DNA of 36,407 nt from NCBI RefSeq assembly GCF_003389455.1, contig NZ_QUAC01000055.1, positions 31,165 to 67,571 of the forward strand. Direction: 5' to 3'. A model generated the notes under the pieces. That model did not search any database, was not told the DNA's origin, and saw only the letters and a program-made list of their open reading frames with translations. Source of the stretch: Streptomyces inhibens. Lineage in GTDB: Bacteria > Actinomycetota > Actinomycetes > Streptomycetales > Streptomycetaceae. This document shows, piece after piece, positions 1 through 7,400 of the stretch. The position numbers were made by a program, and so were the translations under genes. Within the stretch, counting starts at the first letter, position 1. Every line of letters begins with the position of its first letter.

Positions 1-1056
1 GCCATCACCCCCATCGTGCTGGTCACCGCCTTCATCGGCGTACAGCTCTCGGCGGGTGCCACGCTGACGCACGAGGGGGCGGCGCAGGCCGGCCGGGCGC
101 TCCGGGCCGATCTCGCGGTGCGGGCGGACGGCGGGCTGCCGGCCGGTGCGGTCGAGCGGATCCGGAGGGTTGTGGGGGTGCGGGCGGCGACGGACGTCGT
201 ACCCGGCACGGTGGTGCTGGCGCGGCGGGCGGCCGGTTCGCCCGAGCTCGACCGGCTGCCGGTGCTCGGCGTCACGCCGGAGCGGCTGACGCAGACGCTC
301 GATCCGGGAGTGCGCGAGGGGACCATGCGCGCGCTGCGGCCCGGCACGGTCGCGGTCGGCGAAGACCGGGCGCGGTCGCTCGACGTACGGCCCGGGTCCA
401 CGGTGACGCTGCGCTTCGGGGACGGGGTGCAGGCGCGGCTGCGGGTCGTCGCGACCTACGAGCGGTCGCTCGCGCTCGGCGACTTCCTCTTCGCGCGCGA
501 CGAGCTGCTGCGGCATGTGTCGGGTCCGGGGGAGGGGCGACGCGTGCTGGTGCGGACCGCCTCGGACGGGGACCGCGGGGTGGTGGAGCAGGCGCTGGCG
601 GCGGCGGTGGCGGGGGCCCGTGTGGAGCGGGGGCCCGCGCCGGTACGGGTCGCGGCGGAGGACCAAGCGCTCGGCGAAGTGGTCTCGGCGGCGGCGGTCT
701 CGGCGGTGGGGGCCTTCACGGTGATCGCCGTGCTGAGCACACTGTCGCTGATCGCGATCGGACGGCGCCCCGAACTGCGGCTGCTGCGCCTGGCGGGGGC
801 GGGGCGCCGGCAGCTGCGCCGGATGCTGCGGCTGGAGGCGGCGGCCACGGCGGTGACGGGGCTGGCCGTGGGGGCCGGAGTGGCCTCGGTGCCGCTGCTG
901 GCGTTCAGCCTGGCGATGGCTCGTACGCTGCCGTATCTGCCGGCGGTCCAGGGCGTGCTGATCGTCGTGGTGGTGGCCGTGACGACGGGGGCGGGGGCGC
1001 TGCTGCCGCTGCGGGAGACGTTGCGGGGGCGGTATCCGGCGCGGCAGCGGGGGTGA
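1..1056 (+). CDS. FtsX-family ABC transporter permease, C-terminal part (5' end outside window)
   Basis: The reading frame is open from base 1, so the gene begins upstream of the window. The visible ~350 residues contain an extracytoplasmic MacB-like region (about residues 15-220), then a hydrophobic segment at VSAVGAFTVIAVLSTLSLIA, a basic cytoplasmic loop (RRPELRLLRLAGAGRRQLRR), and two further membrane segments near the C-terminus. This is the usual FtsX fold, in which a permease with four or more helices pairs with a separate ATPase. The ATPase is not in the window and would be expected just upstream. In Streptomyces such ABC pairs often sit beside a NarL-type two-component system, and one lies at 9461-11298, now separated by an inserted block. 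The substrate cannot be deduced. The family call is firm. Confidence 0.85.
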   Translation, partial: AITPIVLVTAFIGVQLSAGATLTHEGAAQAGRALRADLAVRADGGLPAGAVERIRRVVGVRAATDVVPGTVVLARRAAGSPELDRLPVLGVTPERLTQTLDPGVREGTMRALRPGTVAVGEDRARSLDVRPGSTVTLRFGDGVQARLRVVATYERSLALGDFLFARDELLRHVSGPGEGRRVLVRTASDGDRGVVEQALAAAVAGARVERGPAPVRVAAEDQALGEVVSAAAVSAVGAFTVIAVLSTLSLIAIGRRPELRLLRLAGAGRRQLRRMLRLEAAATAVTGLAVGAGVASVPLLAFSLAMARTLPYLPAVQGVLIVVVVAVTTGAGALLPLRETLRGRYPARQRG

Positions 1057-1092
1057 GGCGGGCCGGCGCCCCGGGGGGAGACAGCAGTTGCC

Positions 1093-1188
1093 CCATGTCC
1101 AGGACCACGTCCAAAACCACGTCCAAGACCACGTCCAAGACCACGTCCAAGACCACGTTCAAGCCCACGTCCAAGACCCCGTCCCAGC
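1093..1188. repeat. Eight tandem copies of a 12-bp repeat
   Basis: Eight head-to-tail units with consensus CCACGTCCAAGA lie 36 bp after the permease stop. The first, sixth and last units are degenerate and the central ones nearly identical. The period is a multiple of three, so every frame stays open across it (His-Val-Gln-Asp on +, Val-Val-Leu-Asp on -), but neither reading has a convincing ribosome site. Two related units occur at 9443-9466, on the far side of the inserted block. Confidence 0.85.
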
Positions 1189-1201
1189 CCTCTTGATTTC
1201 T

Positions 1202-1216
1202 AGTGGTCGTTGCAAC
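1202..1216 (+). repeat. IS30 left inverted repeat
   Basis: AGTGGTCGTTGCAAC, which matches the reverse complement of 2584-2598 at 14 of 15 positions. Confidence 0.75.
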
Positions 1217-1236
1217 GCCCCAGCTCAAGGGGTGCG

Positions 1237-2569
1237 ATGGACTTCGAGATCCGTAAGGGCCGGACAGCTCAGGGGCCGAGGAAGCTCCACGTCGAGCGGG
1301 CGGAATACTTCCGGCTCGTGAAGGCGGGCTACAGCAACAAGGAAGCGTCCGAGCTGGTCGGCGTGAACGCGCCGTGAGTGGCGTAACGGCCGGTGGGATC
1401 CGCAGCGGTTCAGACCGCCAGTAGGCGGGGCGGTGTCCTGCCCCGCCGGCACCAAGCGGGCGCCTGTTCCCAAGGAGCAGGTGCCCGCCGCCGAGCCGTC
1501 CCGGAATCTGTTCGAGCACGAGCGCATACACATCGCCGACCGGCTCCGGGAGAGGGCATCGATCCGGTCGATAGCCGCCGAGCTGGGCCGCAGTCCCTCG
1601 ACGATCAGCCGGGAGATCCGCCGCAACCGCACTGACGGCACCCGAAAACAGCGGCACTACTGCCCGTTCGCCGCCCAGGCCCGCGCCGATGCCCGTCGGC
1701 CACGGCCCAAGCCCAGCAAGATCGGCCACAACCCTCAGCTGCGGGACTTCATCCAGGGCCACCTGGACAAGCGGTGGAGTCCGGAGCAGATCTGCCAGGC
1801 TCTGCGGACCCGCTTTCCCGACCGGCCGGAGATGCACGTGGTCCACGAGACGGTCTACCAGGCCCTCTACCTCCAAGGCCGCGGCGAACTACGCCGTGAG
1901 CTGTTCCGCGCTCTGCGCACCGGATGCGCCCGTCGCAAGCCCCACCGCCAGGCCCAGCAGCGGCAGAAGCGGTTCTCCCGCCCGATGGTGATGATCAGCG
2001 AGCGTCCGGCCGAGGCCGCCGACCGGGCTGTCCCCGGCCACTGGGAGGGCGACCTGATCGTCGGCAAGGACAGCGGCTCCGCCCTCGGCACACTGGTCGA
2101 ACGCAGCACCCGTTACGTGATGCTCGTTCACCTGCCCAGCGGCCGCAGCGCTGAGGACGTCCGAGACGCCCTCCAGACCACTGTGCAGACCCTGCCACCG
2201 CACCTGAAACGGTCCCTGACCTGGGACCAGGGCTCCGAGATGGCCACCCACCACGACTTCGCTGTCGCCACCGACATCCCGGTCTACTTCTGCGACCCGG
2301 CGAGCCCCTGGCAGCGCGGCTCGAACGAGAACACCTATTGGTGCAGCCTTGGCAGGCCGGGCTTCTTCGACGGGAGGGGTTCGGCGGGACCGCTGGGTGA
2401 CTCGGAGAACAACGGTCTGCTCCGCCACTACTTCCCCAAGGGCACCGACCTGTCCGTCCACACCCGCAAGGAACTGGACACCGTCGCCCCCGAACTCAAC
2501 AGCCGTCCACGCAAGACGCTCGGCTGGGAAACCCCAGCCGAGCGCCTGTCTGAACTGCTCGCGGCCTGA
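1237..2569 (+). pseudogene. IS30-family transposase, frameshifted and with an internal insertion
   Basis: The N-terminus starts at ATG 1237 (MDFEIRKGRTAQGPRK...) and encodes the first helix-turn-helix (YFRLVKAGYSNKEASELVG). It stops at TGA 1375-1377. The family sequence continues in another frame from about 1370 (REWRNGRWDPQRF...) to 2569, so bases were probably lost around 1368-1373. The second part has the second HTH (IRSIAAELGRSPSTISREIRRN) and the DDE core: Asp in GHWEGDLIVGK, Asp in LTWDQGSEM and Glu in GSNENT. Normally NENT runs directly into NGLLRHYFPKG; here 25 extra codons (2336-2410) intervene. A start at GTG 1433 would give 378 aa lacking the N-terminal domain. Programmed frameshifting is possible but not typical of IS30. 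Confidence 0.8.
2336..2410 (+). other. 75-bp in-frame insertion inside the IS30 transposase
   Basis: Removing these 75 bases restores the standard IS30 reading NENT-NGLLRHYFPKG across the catalytic glutamate. The insert encodes YWCSLGRPGFFDG followed by RGSAGPLGDSEN and ends with GAGAAC, echoing the GAGAAC just before its start, which may reflect the junction mechanism. Its origin is not recognised. Confidence 0.6.
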
Positions 2570-2583
2570 TCAACCGACCACGT

Positions 2584-2598
2584 GTTGCAACGATCACT
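2584..2598 (-). repeat. IS30 right inverted repeat
   Basis: The reverse complement reads AGTGATCGTTGCAAC, the partner of 1202-1216 with one mismatch. Confidence 0.75.
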
Positions 2599-2640
2599 GG
2601 AATCCGCCGAGTGATGTAGCGGGGTCTCGACGCCCGGACG

Positions 2641-4002
2641 CTATGCGGCGAGGAGTACCCGGGCGCGCTCGTTGAAGTCGGCGACGAGCTGGTGACTGCC
2701 GAAGGGGATCATGCGCCGCTGGACGTCTTCCACGGCTTCGACAGCTCGGGATGACTTCACCCGTTGGGCGAGTTCCAGTGTCCTGACTCCAGCGGAGTGC
2801 GCCGCTTCAAGGTCACGGCGTTGCAGGTGAGACACGGCAAGCGCCGCCTGCGACATTGCCCCACGGCGTGCGCGCTTCTGGGCGCGGGCGTGCGTAATCG
2901 ACTGCCGCGCGTGCTCGGCAGCGTGATCCGCCTGGTCAATGTCCCTGAACGCGTTCGCCATCTCGCCGTGCAGATAGGCCGCGTCGATGAACTTTGCCCA
3001 CACGGGTTCGGTGGCGTGATCAACCGTTGAGAAGGTCTTCTCGGATTCGAGCACCGCACGGGCGGTAGCAGTCTTGTCGCCCATCGCAGCGTGGGCGCGT
3101 GCCTCAAGTGCCCACAGATCGGCGAGGCAGGCCCGAGAGTTAACGTGCGCAAGCCCGTGACGCCCTGACTGTGCGAGCCTCCGTCCCTCAGTCGGGTTAC
3201 CCGTTAGCGTTGCCTGGTCCGCCATGCCGGCGAGCACATGTGCACCTAGAGCAGCGTCGTGCGATTCCTCCGCGAGTCGGAGCGCTTGGATCAGGTACCG
3301 CTGTGCCGTGCCGTGTTCGCCATCGTCGAAGGCCATCCAGCCAAGCAGGTACGTCTGTTCGGCGACTGCCGCGCACAGCGCCCGACGCACATCCTCGGAG
3401 TACGTCCGGCGGAGCAACGGGTACACATGCTCATTCATGTACTCCGTCAGGAGCAGGCGGCCCGAGCCTCCACCCTGCATAACGTCGGTGTCCTGGAACG
3501 CGGCGAACATGTTCCTCACGCTCGTCACGTCTTCCAGCCGCACCCTAGGGCCGGTCTGTGGCGCTTGATCAAGTGTGTTGAGTAGCCAATCCCGCGAAGG
3601 TCCGATCCCCGCCGCCGCAGCGAACGGCGACGCTGCAAGGAACTTCCTGCGATCCATGTCCGCTCTCCCAAGCTCGGTCACTGACTCGACCGTCGAAGCC
3701 CAAGATGGGCTGTAAGTCAACTGGCGGTCAAGGTCGGGTTCCGCGCCTAGCCCGAGGTCATAAGTCGTGATGCGCCTGCCAAAGTGCCCCGAAAACACAT
3801 CTGCGATGAGCGCCGGAAGCGGCTGTCTTGCCTCCTGGCCGCTCAGCCACCGACGTACGGCGGTCGCGTCGGGGTTGATGTGCCTGTGACCAGTGGCCAG
3901 CGCTCGGGCATGGACGCGTCGGGCTAGCTCGCCCTGACTCATCAGTGATCTCGCGAGTGCGTCAGCTAACAGGTGGTTAGGTTCTCTCACTGCTGCGTCC
4001 AT
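2641..4002 (-). CDS. XRE-type regulator with C-terminal TPR-like repeats
   Basis: A 453-aa protein. Residues ~10-75 resemble the N-terminal helix-turn-helix of large actinobacterial XRE regulators (LADALARSLMSQGELARRVHARA ... DATAVRRWLSGQ). A linker contains the Tat-like string DRRKFLAASPFAAAAG, which is common in these regulators and usually not a real signal. Residues ~190-450 form helical repeats rich in Ala and Leu, consistent with TPRs that bind a peptide or partner. It is divergent from the small-gene run that begins at 4112, so it is the obvious candidate regulator of that run. ATG 4002 has GGAAGG almost touching it, which is too close to be ideal; GTG four codons later is an alternative. 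DNA binding is inferred from family resemblance only. Confidence 0.75.
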   Translation of the reverse strand: MDAAVREPNHLLADALARSLMSQGELARRVHARALATGHRHINPDATAVRRWLSGQEARQPLPALIADVFSGHFGRRITTYDLGLGAEPDLDRQLTYSPSWASTVESVTELGRADMDRRKFLAASPFAAAAGIGPSRDWLLNTLDQAPQTGPRVRLEDVTSVRNMFAAFQDTDVMQGGGSGRLLLTEYMNEHVYPLLRRTYSEDVRRALCAAVAEQTYLLGWMAFDDGEHGTAQRYLIQALRLAEESHDAALGAHVLAGMADQATLTGNPTEGRRLAQSGRHGLAHVNSRACLADLWALEARAHAAMGDKTATARAVLESEKTFSTVDHATEPVWAKFIDAAYLHGEMANAFRDIDQADHAAEHARQSITHARAQKRARRGAMSQAALAVSHLQRRDLEAAHSAGVRTLELAQRVKSSRAVEAVEDVQRRMIPFGSHQLVADFNERARVLLAA

Positions 4003-4111
4003 CCTTCCGACGACAGTTCAAGTGCCAGGGTTTGCCACCCCGTCGAAGCTACTCCGCTTGTCCGGCCCGCAGTTGGCTTGTCTAGCAACTCAGACCCGGA
4101 AGGGGTGGCGG
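4003..4111. promoter_or_regulatory. Divergent control region between the XRE regulator and the small-gene operon
   Basis: A 109-bp gap separates two divergent starts. It contains TTGGCTTGTCTAGCAA at 4073-4088, whose outer GTTG/CAAC arms are complementary. A Shine-Dalgarno GGAAGGGG lies just before ATG 4112. This is a candidate operator/promoter by position only; I cannot assign -35/-10 boxes with confidence. Confidence 0.3.
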
Positions 4112-4393
4112 ATGACTCTGCGTGAGACGGTCCCGAACACAGCCGACGATGAGCGGCAGCAGGCACCGACAGCAAAGACACTGCCCGATATTGGTCAGAT
4201 CGTCCATGACACGGCCACCGACAAGGTAGGCGAGTTCCGTGGCGCCATCGGTGGCCGTTGGATGCTTCGGCCGGCTGGTGGCGGTGTCGAGTGGGAAGCG
4301 AAGCCGGAAGCGGTTGAGCCGGCGGGCACCTCCGAGCACGTGCGCGCCCTGGCGGCGGAACACAACGCCCGATGCCGGAACACCCGCCCATGA
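4112..4393 (+). CDS. Small hypothetical protein (93 aa)
   Basis: Starts at ATG 4112 after GGAAGGGG. The sequence (MTLRETVPNTADDERQQ...) has an acidic, flexible first third, then a segment like DIGQIVHDTATDKVGEFRG followed by WMLRPAGGGVEWEA. That pattern resembles small Streptomyces proteins found beside XRE regulators, but I know of no assigned function. There is no membrane segment and no cysteine pair. Its stop overlaps the next start in an ATGA (4390-4393), so the two are translationally coupled. Confidence 0.7.
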   Translation: MTLRETVPNTADDERQQAPTAKTLPDIGQIVHDTATDKVGEFRGAIGGRWMLRPAGGGVEWEAKPEAVEPAGTSEHVRALAAEHNARCRNTRP

Positions 4394-4731
4394 ACATCAT
4401 CAAGGGCTACCGCACCCGAAAGGCGTACCAGCGCACCGCAGCGCTACGGGCCGTGTCGTTGGCTCTCTACGACACCGAGAACGGTACGAACTTGCGCGCC
4501 GCGATCTTCGGTGACGCCAAGGGCGTACCCCCGGCGCGGACAGGCGACCGGTTCCGCGAGTTGTGCACGTTGACGCTCTGTGGCACTCGCATAGCGGTCC
4601 GGCGGGTCGGAAACCGGCTCGGCACCATCCGCAAGGAACGGGCACGGCTCGCCGCGCTGGATCGGTTCGAGGCGGACCCCCAATACGCGGCAGCCCTGGC
4701 ACGGCTCCGAGCCGAACGGGGTGAGCAGTGA
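4390..4731 (+). CDS. Small basic hypothetical protein (113 aa)
   Basis: Encodes MNIIKGYRTRKAYQRTAALR..., which is arginine-rich and mostly helical, with no recognisable catalytic motif. It begins inside the previous stop (ATGA) and ends in a GTGA overlap with the next gene at 4728-4731. The three genes from 4112 to 5267 are therefore one coupled unit. The basic charge could suit nucleic-acid binding, but that is a guess. No homologue family recognised. Confidence 0.65.
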   Translation: MNIIKGYRTRKAYQRTAALRAVSLALYDTENGTNLRAAIFGDAKGVPPARTGDRFRELCTLTLCGTRIAVRRVGNRLGTIRKERARLAALDRFEADPQYAAALARLRAERGEQ

Positions 4732-5267
4732 ACGGTTCAAGGGGGCCACTGCGGGGCTACAGGTGCGAAGTCTTCAAGGAGGAACGGGTCTACGGCGAGG
4801 GTGTGACCGTCCTGGACGTTCTTGCAACCTCCCAAACGATCTCGCCGAAACTCGCACTCCGGTGGTTGCGTGGGCAGGCACAGCACATTGCGGACAAGCT
4901 CGATCCCGAGCGCCGCGCGGTGTGGCAGCAACAGGCCGGACACTACTTCCAGGTTCCCGCAGCAACCTGCTCCGCGCAGTTACGAGCCTGGTGCGAGGAC
5001 GCTCGCGAGCAAAACACAGCACGCGAACAGCTCAACAACGGCTCGCCGGCCACGCTGGTGGTGTCCGACAGGACAGACCGCTACACGCTGACCGTCTGGC
5101 CTCTGCCCGCTCCCGCGGATTCGGGGACCGCCGCGACGCTGCCCGTGTATCGGCAACCCACACGATCGCGCCGTGTTAAGTGCGCCCGAACGGTACTTGT
5201 GTCCGTTGCCACGCTCGCCGCGTATGCGCTCGTCGGGTGGCTGTTGCTCGTGCCGTTCACCCGCTGA
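4728..5267 (+). CDS. Hypothetical protein with a C-terminal membrane anchor (179 aa)
   Basis: Starts at GTG 4728, overlapping the previous stop. About 150 soluble residues (a helical stretch near SPKLALRWLRGQAQHIADKLDPERRAVW, then a beta-rich piece VVSDRTDRYTLTVWPL) are followed by a basic patch (RQPTRSRRVKCAR). One transmembrane helix follows (VLVSVATLAAYALVGWLLLV), ending five residues before the C-terminus. This predicts a tail-anchored protein facing the cytoplasm. No family recognised. It is the third gene of the coupled unit. Confidence 0.65.
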   Translation: MNGSRGPLRGYRCEVFKEERVYGEGVTVLDVLATSQTISPKLALRWLRGQAQHIADKLDPERRAVWQQQAGHYFQVPAATCSAQLRAWCEDAREQNTAREQLNNGSPATLVVSDRTDRYTLTVWPLPAPADSGTAATLPVYRQPTRSRRVKCARTVLVSVATLAAYALVGWLLLVPFTR

Positions 5268-5346
5268 CCAGTCTTCCTCCTCCCCTGCTGTCCGCCCGCT
5301 CGGGAGGGGGATGTCAGCCCTGCACACTTCTACCCCTGGAAAGGTC

Positions 5347-6132
5347 ATGACGGAATCGACAGAGACGGAGCGCGCCCCCGGAGCGAAGCTGGACGAGCTG
5401 CGCAGTGCGTTGGACGTTCTCGCAATGGGTCCGCGCCACCAGTGGACGGACGTACGTCAGGTCGCCGGAACCTTGGCCCCCCTCGTCTGGGACGAGCTGA
5501 AGGCGCGCGGGCTCTGGGACAAGTTGCCCGAGCACGACCACGCCGCCATGTATTGGGCACTCGCGGACGGCCACAACGTCGCCACTGCCCCCGCACCGGA
5601 CCCGCTGCGGCTTGCCCGGCTGATCTCCGAAGTAGCCCACTTCGCCGAGGAGTGCGAGCACCCCTGGTCTCGACGACGGTGGCCAGAGGCCAAACCCGGC
5701 CGATCCGCTGACGGGACAGAAGCGGTCGCCCTCCAGCGTCAGTTCACGGCTCTTTCCCCCGGATGGATGACCGAGATCCTGCGTCGGATGGAGCCACCGC
5801 GAGAGCCGGCCGACTGGGAACGAGACCAGCGCCGGGCAGAACGGCCCCCGCTCTCTGTAGCTCTCGCTACCGCTACCGACGCGATGAAGCGCTACGAGTC
5901 CCCACCCGCTCCTGTCTCCTACGACGACCGGAGCAGCGAGACCAGCGCGGCGGTGGTCGGTCGCTTCACCCGGTTCCCCGAGGAATGGCGGGTCGAAATT
6001 CTGCGGCGGATGGCAGCGGGAGGTAGCCCCCTCCACCTCATTGCAGAAGGGGCCATGTCGATCAACATCCTTCACAGCGAGTTCCGTGTGTCGCTTGCGT
6101 GGTGCGCGCGCCCCTTGCCCGCTCACCCCTAA
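5347..6132 (+). CDS. Hypothetical protein (261 aa)
   Basis: I chose ATG 5347 (MTESTETERAPGAKL...) because a purine run GGAAAGG sits just before it and the frame upstream of it is not protein-like. Nothing in the sequence identifies a domain. It is soluble, rich in Trp, Glu and Arg, and contains two similar motifs about 90 residues apart, LSPGWMTEILRRMEPP and FPEEWRVEILRRMAAGG, suggesting an internal duplication. It follows the three coupled genes after a 79-bp gap and probably shares their transcript. Confidence 0.6.
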   Translation: MTESTETERAPGAKLDELRSALDVLAMGPRHQWTDVRQVAGTLAPLVWDELKARGLWDKLPEHDHAAMYWALADGHNVATAPAPDPLRLARLISEVAHFAEECEHPWSRRRWPEAKPGRSADGTEAVALQRQFTALSPGWMTEILRRMEPPREPADWERDQRRAERPPLSVALATATDAMKRYESPPAPVSYDDRSSETSAAVVGRFTRFPEEWRVEILRRMAAGGSPLHLIAEGAMSINILHSEFRVSLAWCARPLPAHP

Positions 6133-6292
6133 CAGCCATGACTTCCGCCATCAGCGGGGACTCCCCGAGGCGCCGGTACCCATTACGGCCGGTAGCTCAA
6201 CCGATGGCGGGCGCCCGTTCGGCTGTGACGGACGGACGGGCAATGCCCGAGCCCAACCGGGCCGGGGTCGACGAGACACAAGGAGGCGCGGA

Positions 6293-6421
6293 ATGCCCGT
6301 GACCACTGAGCCTGAGACCACCGAGACCGACCAGTCCGAGACGGACGCTGACACCGCCGACCAGGGCGAGGGCGACACCGCCGAGCCGGTCGATCTGGTC
6401 GGGGCACTGCTCGCCGCGTAA
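6293..6421 (+). CDS. 42-aa acidic peptide, possible precursor peptide
   Basis: ATG 6293 has a strong ribosome site (AAGGAGGCGCGGA) six bases upstream, the best in this block. The peptide is MPVTTEPETTETDQSETDAD followed by TADQGEGDTAEPVDLVGALLAA. It has 25 or so residues dominated by Thr, Glu and Asp, then a short hydrophobic tail ending LVGALLAA. An acidic leader with a small hydrophobic end is the general shape of a ribosomally made, modified peptide precursor, but there is no Cys and no known modification signature. A hairpin follows 31 bp after the stop. It could equally be an antitoxin-like or regulatory peptide. The coding call rests mainly on the ribosome site. Confidence 0.5.
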   Translation: MPVTTEPETTETDQSETDADTADQGEGDTAEPVDLVGALLAA

Positions 6422-6452
6422 GGCAGCAGCCGGTCAGCTCAACACACGCCGT

Positions 6453-6491
6453 TCCGGCGGGGCGGGGAAGGCCAGCACCGGCCCCGCCGGA
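6453..6491 (+). terminator. Hairpin after the 42-aa peptide gene
   Basis: TCCGGCGGGGC (6453-6463) pairs perfectly with GCCCCGCCGGA (6481-6491) across a 17-base loop. There is no U-tract, as is common in Streptomyces. It lies between the peptide gene and the next small gene and could act as an attenuator or as an mRNA-stabilising end. Confidence 0.5.
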
Positions 6492-6522
6492 CGGTCACGA
6501 CAACCGAAAGACACAGGTAGCA

Positions 6523-6702
6523 GTGACACGTAAGAAGTCGTCCCCGACCGTGGCAGCCGTGAGGAGCGAGGCGACCCGCATGAGGGTCGATAACCAAGAG
6601 GCTGCACAGCGTAAGGCGCTGTTGCATGAGGTCCCCGCCGACATTCGTCAGCAGGGACGGCGGGACGAGACCCAAGCCAACGCACACGAGCACGACGCGT
6701 AA
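6523..6702 (+). CDS. Small hypothetical protein (59 aa)
   Basis: GTG 6523 opens a 59-codon frame ending at TAA 6700-6702. The product (VTRKKSSPTVAAVRSEATRM...) is highly charged, with no hydrophobic segment, and rich in Arg, Gln, His and Ala (HEVPADIRQQGRRDETQANA). The ribosome site is weak (AGGTAGCA). It follows the hairpin at 6453-6491. Function unknown; coding status is moderately supported by codon bias and position. Confidence 0.4.
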   Translation: MTRKKSSPTVAAVRSEATRMRVDNQEAAQRKALLHEVPADIRQQGRRDETQANAHEHDA

Positions 6703-6900
6703 AGACCGTGTCTGCCCGACCCGTTGAGGCCCCGTCCGGCTGCCACGTCACCACGGTGTTGGCCGGGCGGGTCCAGGGCGGTGCGCCCACGCGGGTGCTG
6801 TCCGCTCGCAGAGGACGTGACCGGTAGCGGCTGACAGAGTTGTGTCAATCACCGTGAGCACATCGCCGAAGCGCCCGACAGCTCAGCGAAAGGCAAACCC
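6703..6900. other. Intergenic region upstream of the Nudix gene
   Basis: No convincing gene. A weak purine stretch (GCGAAAGGCAAACCC) before ATG 6901 serves as its ribosome site. No clear promoter boxes or hairpin of note. Confidence 0.4.
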
Positions 6901-7356
6901 ATGAAACGACTCGTTGCCCGCCTGTGGCGTCTCATCCGTGGCCCCCTGCAATGGCGGGTGCTGTGGTTCGCGCACGCCAAATTCATGGTGGGCGTTACAG
7001 GAGTCGTCAGGAACGACGCGGGGCAAGTCCTCCTGCTCAAGCACCGAATGTGGCCCCCGGAGCGGCCTTGGGGTCTCCCCACCGGCTACGCCATCAAGGG
7101 CGAAGAGTTCCCGCTGACCATCGTCCGGGAGGTGAAGGAAGAGACCGGCTTGGACATCAAGCCCGGTCGCCTGGTGAACGTGACGAGCGGCTACAAGCTT
7201 CGAGTTGAAGTGGCCTACGAGGCACTTCACGTCGGAGGAACCCTGAAGATCGACAAGTTCGAGATCTTGGAGGCACGGTGGTTCAGCTTGGACTCACTGC
7301 CGACGGGGATGCAGGACTCCCATCGGCAGCTCATCGGGGGCAACACCCCGTCCTGA
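6901..7356 (+). CDS. Nudix hydrolase
   Basis: A 151-aa protein with a complete Nudix box at residues 62-84: G-x5-E-x7-REVKEETGL (GYAIKGEEFPLTIVREVKEE followed by TGL), where the glutamates bind the catalytic metal. Nudix enzymes hydrolyse nucleoside diphosphates linked to another group, such as sugar nucleotides, NAD(H), ADP-ribose or oxidised dNTPs; the substrate cannot be read here. A short basic/hydrophobic N-terminal extension (MKRLVARLWRLIRGPLQW) precedes the usual first strand and could lie along the membrane. It sits in the accessory block, upstream of and 44 bp from the chosen start of the HDxxH gene, and is likely co-transcribed with it. Confidence 0.9.
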   Translation: MKRLVARLWRLIRGPLQWRVLWFAHAKFMVGVTGVVRNDAGQVLLLKHRMWPPERPWGLPTGYAIKGEEFPLTIVREVKEETGLDIKPGRLVNVTSGYKLRVEVAYEALHVGGTLKIDKFEILEARWFSLDSLPTGMQDSHRQLIGGNTPS

Positions 7357-7400
7357 CCCCGTTGGCGCCCAATGAAAGCGTAGTCGGGGCACAGGTCGCG

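Larger units (their letters stand above)
1198..2601 (+). mobile_element. IS30-family insertion sequence, decayed
   Basis: An element of about 1.4 kb is bounded by imperfect inverted repeats (14/15 at 1202-1216 and 2584-2598) and carries an IS30-type transposase frame. The transposase is split by a frameshift and has a 75-bp insertion beside the catalytic glutamate, so the copy is probably inactive. The outer ends are approximate; a further TTC outside each repeat may belong to it. I could not settle a target-site duplication. Confidence 0.8.

Noticed and set aside
1093..1188. CRISPR array
   Set aside because: The units are 12 bp and contiguous with no spacers.
905..1876. Minus-strand ORF with VVLD repeats
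   Set aside because: It simply reads through the 12-bp array and into the IS30 element; no ribosome site, and it spans an insertion boundary.
2336..2410. Mini-intein in the IS30 transposase
   Set aside because: 25 residues are far too few for an intein, and no splicing motifs are present.
7278..7400. Upstream start for the HDxxH gene at GTG 7278
   Set aside because: GGAGG precedes it, but it would overlap the Nudix gene by 79 bp and the extra residues look unlike protein; kept only as an alternative.
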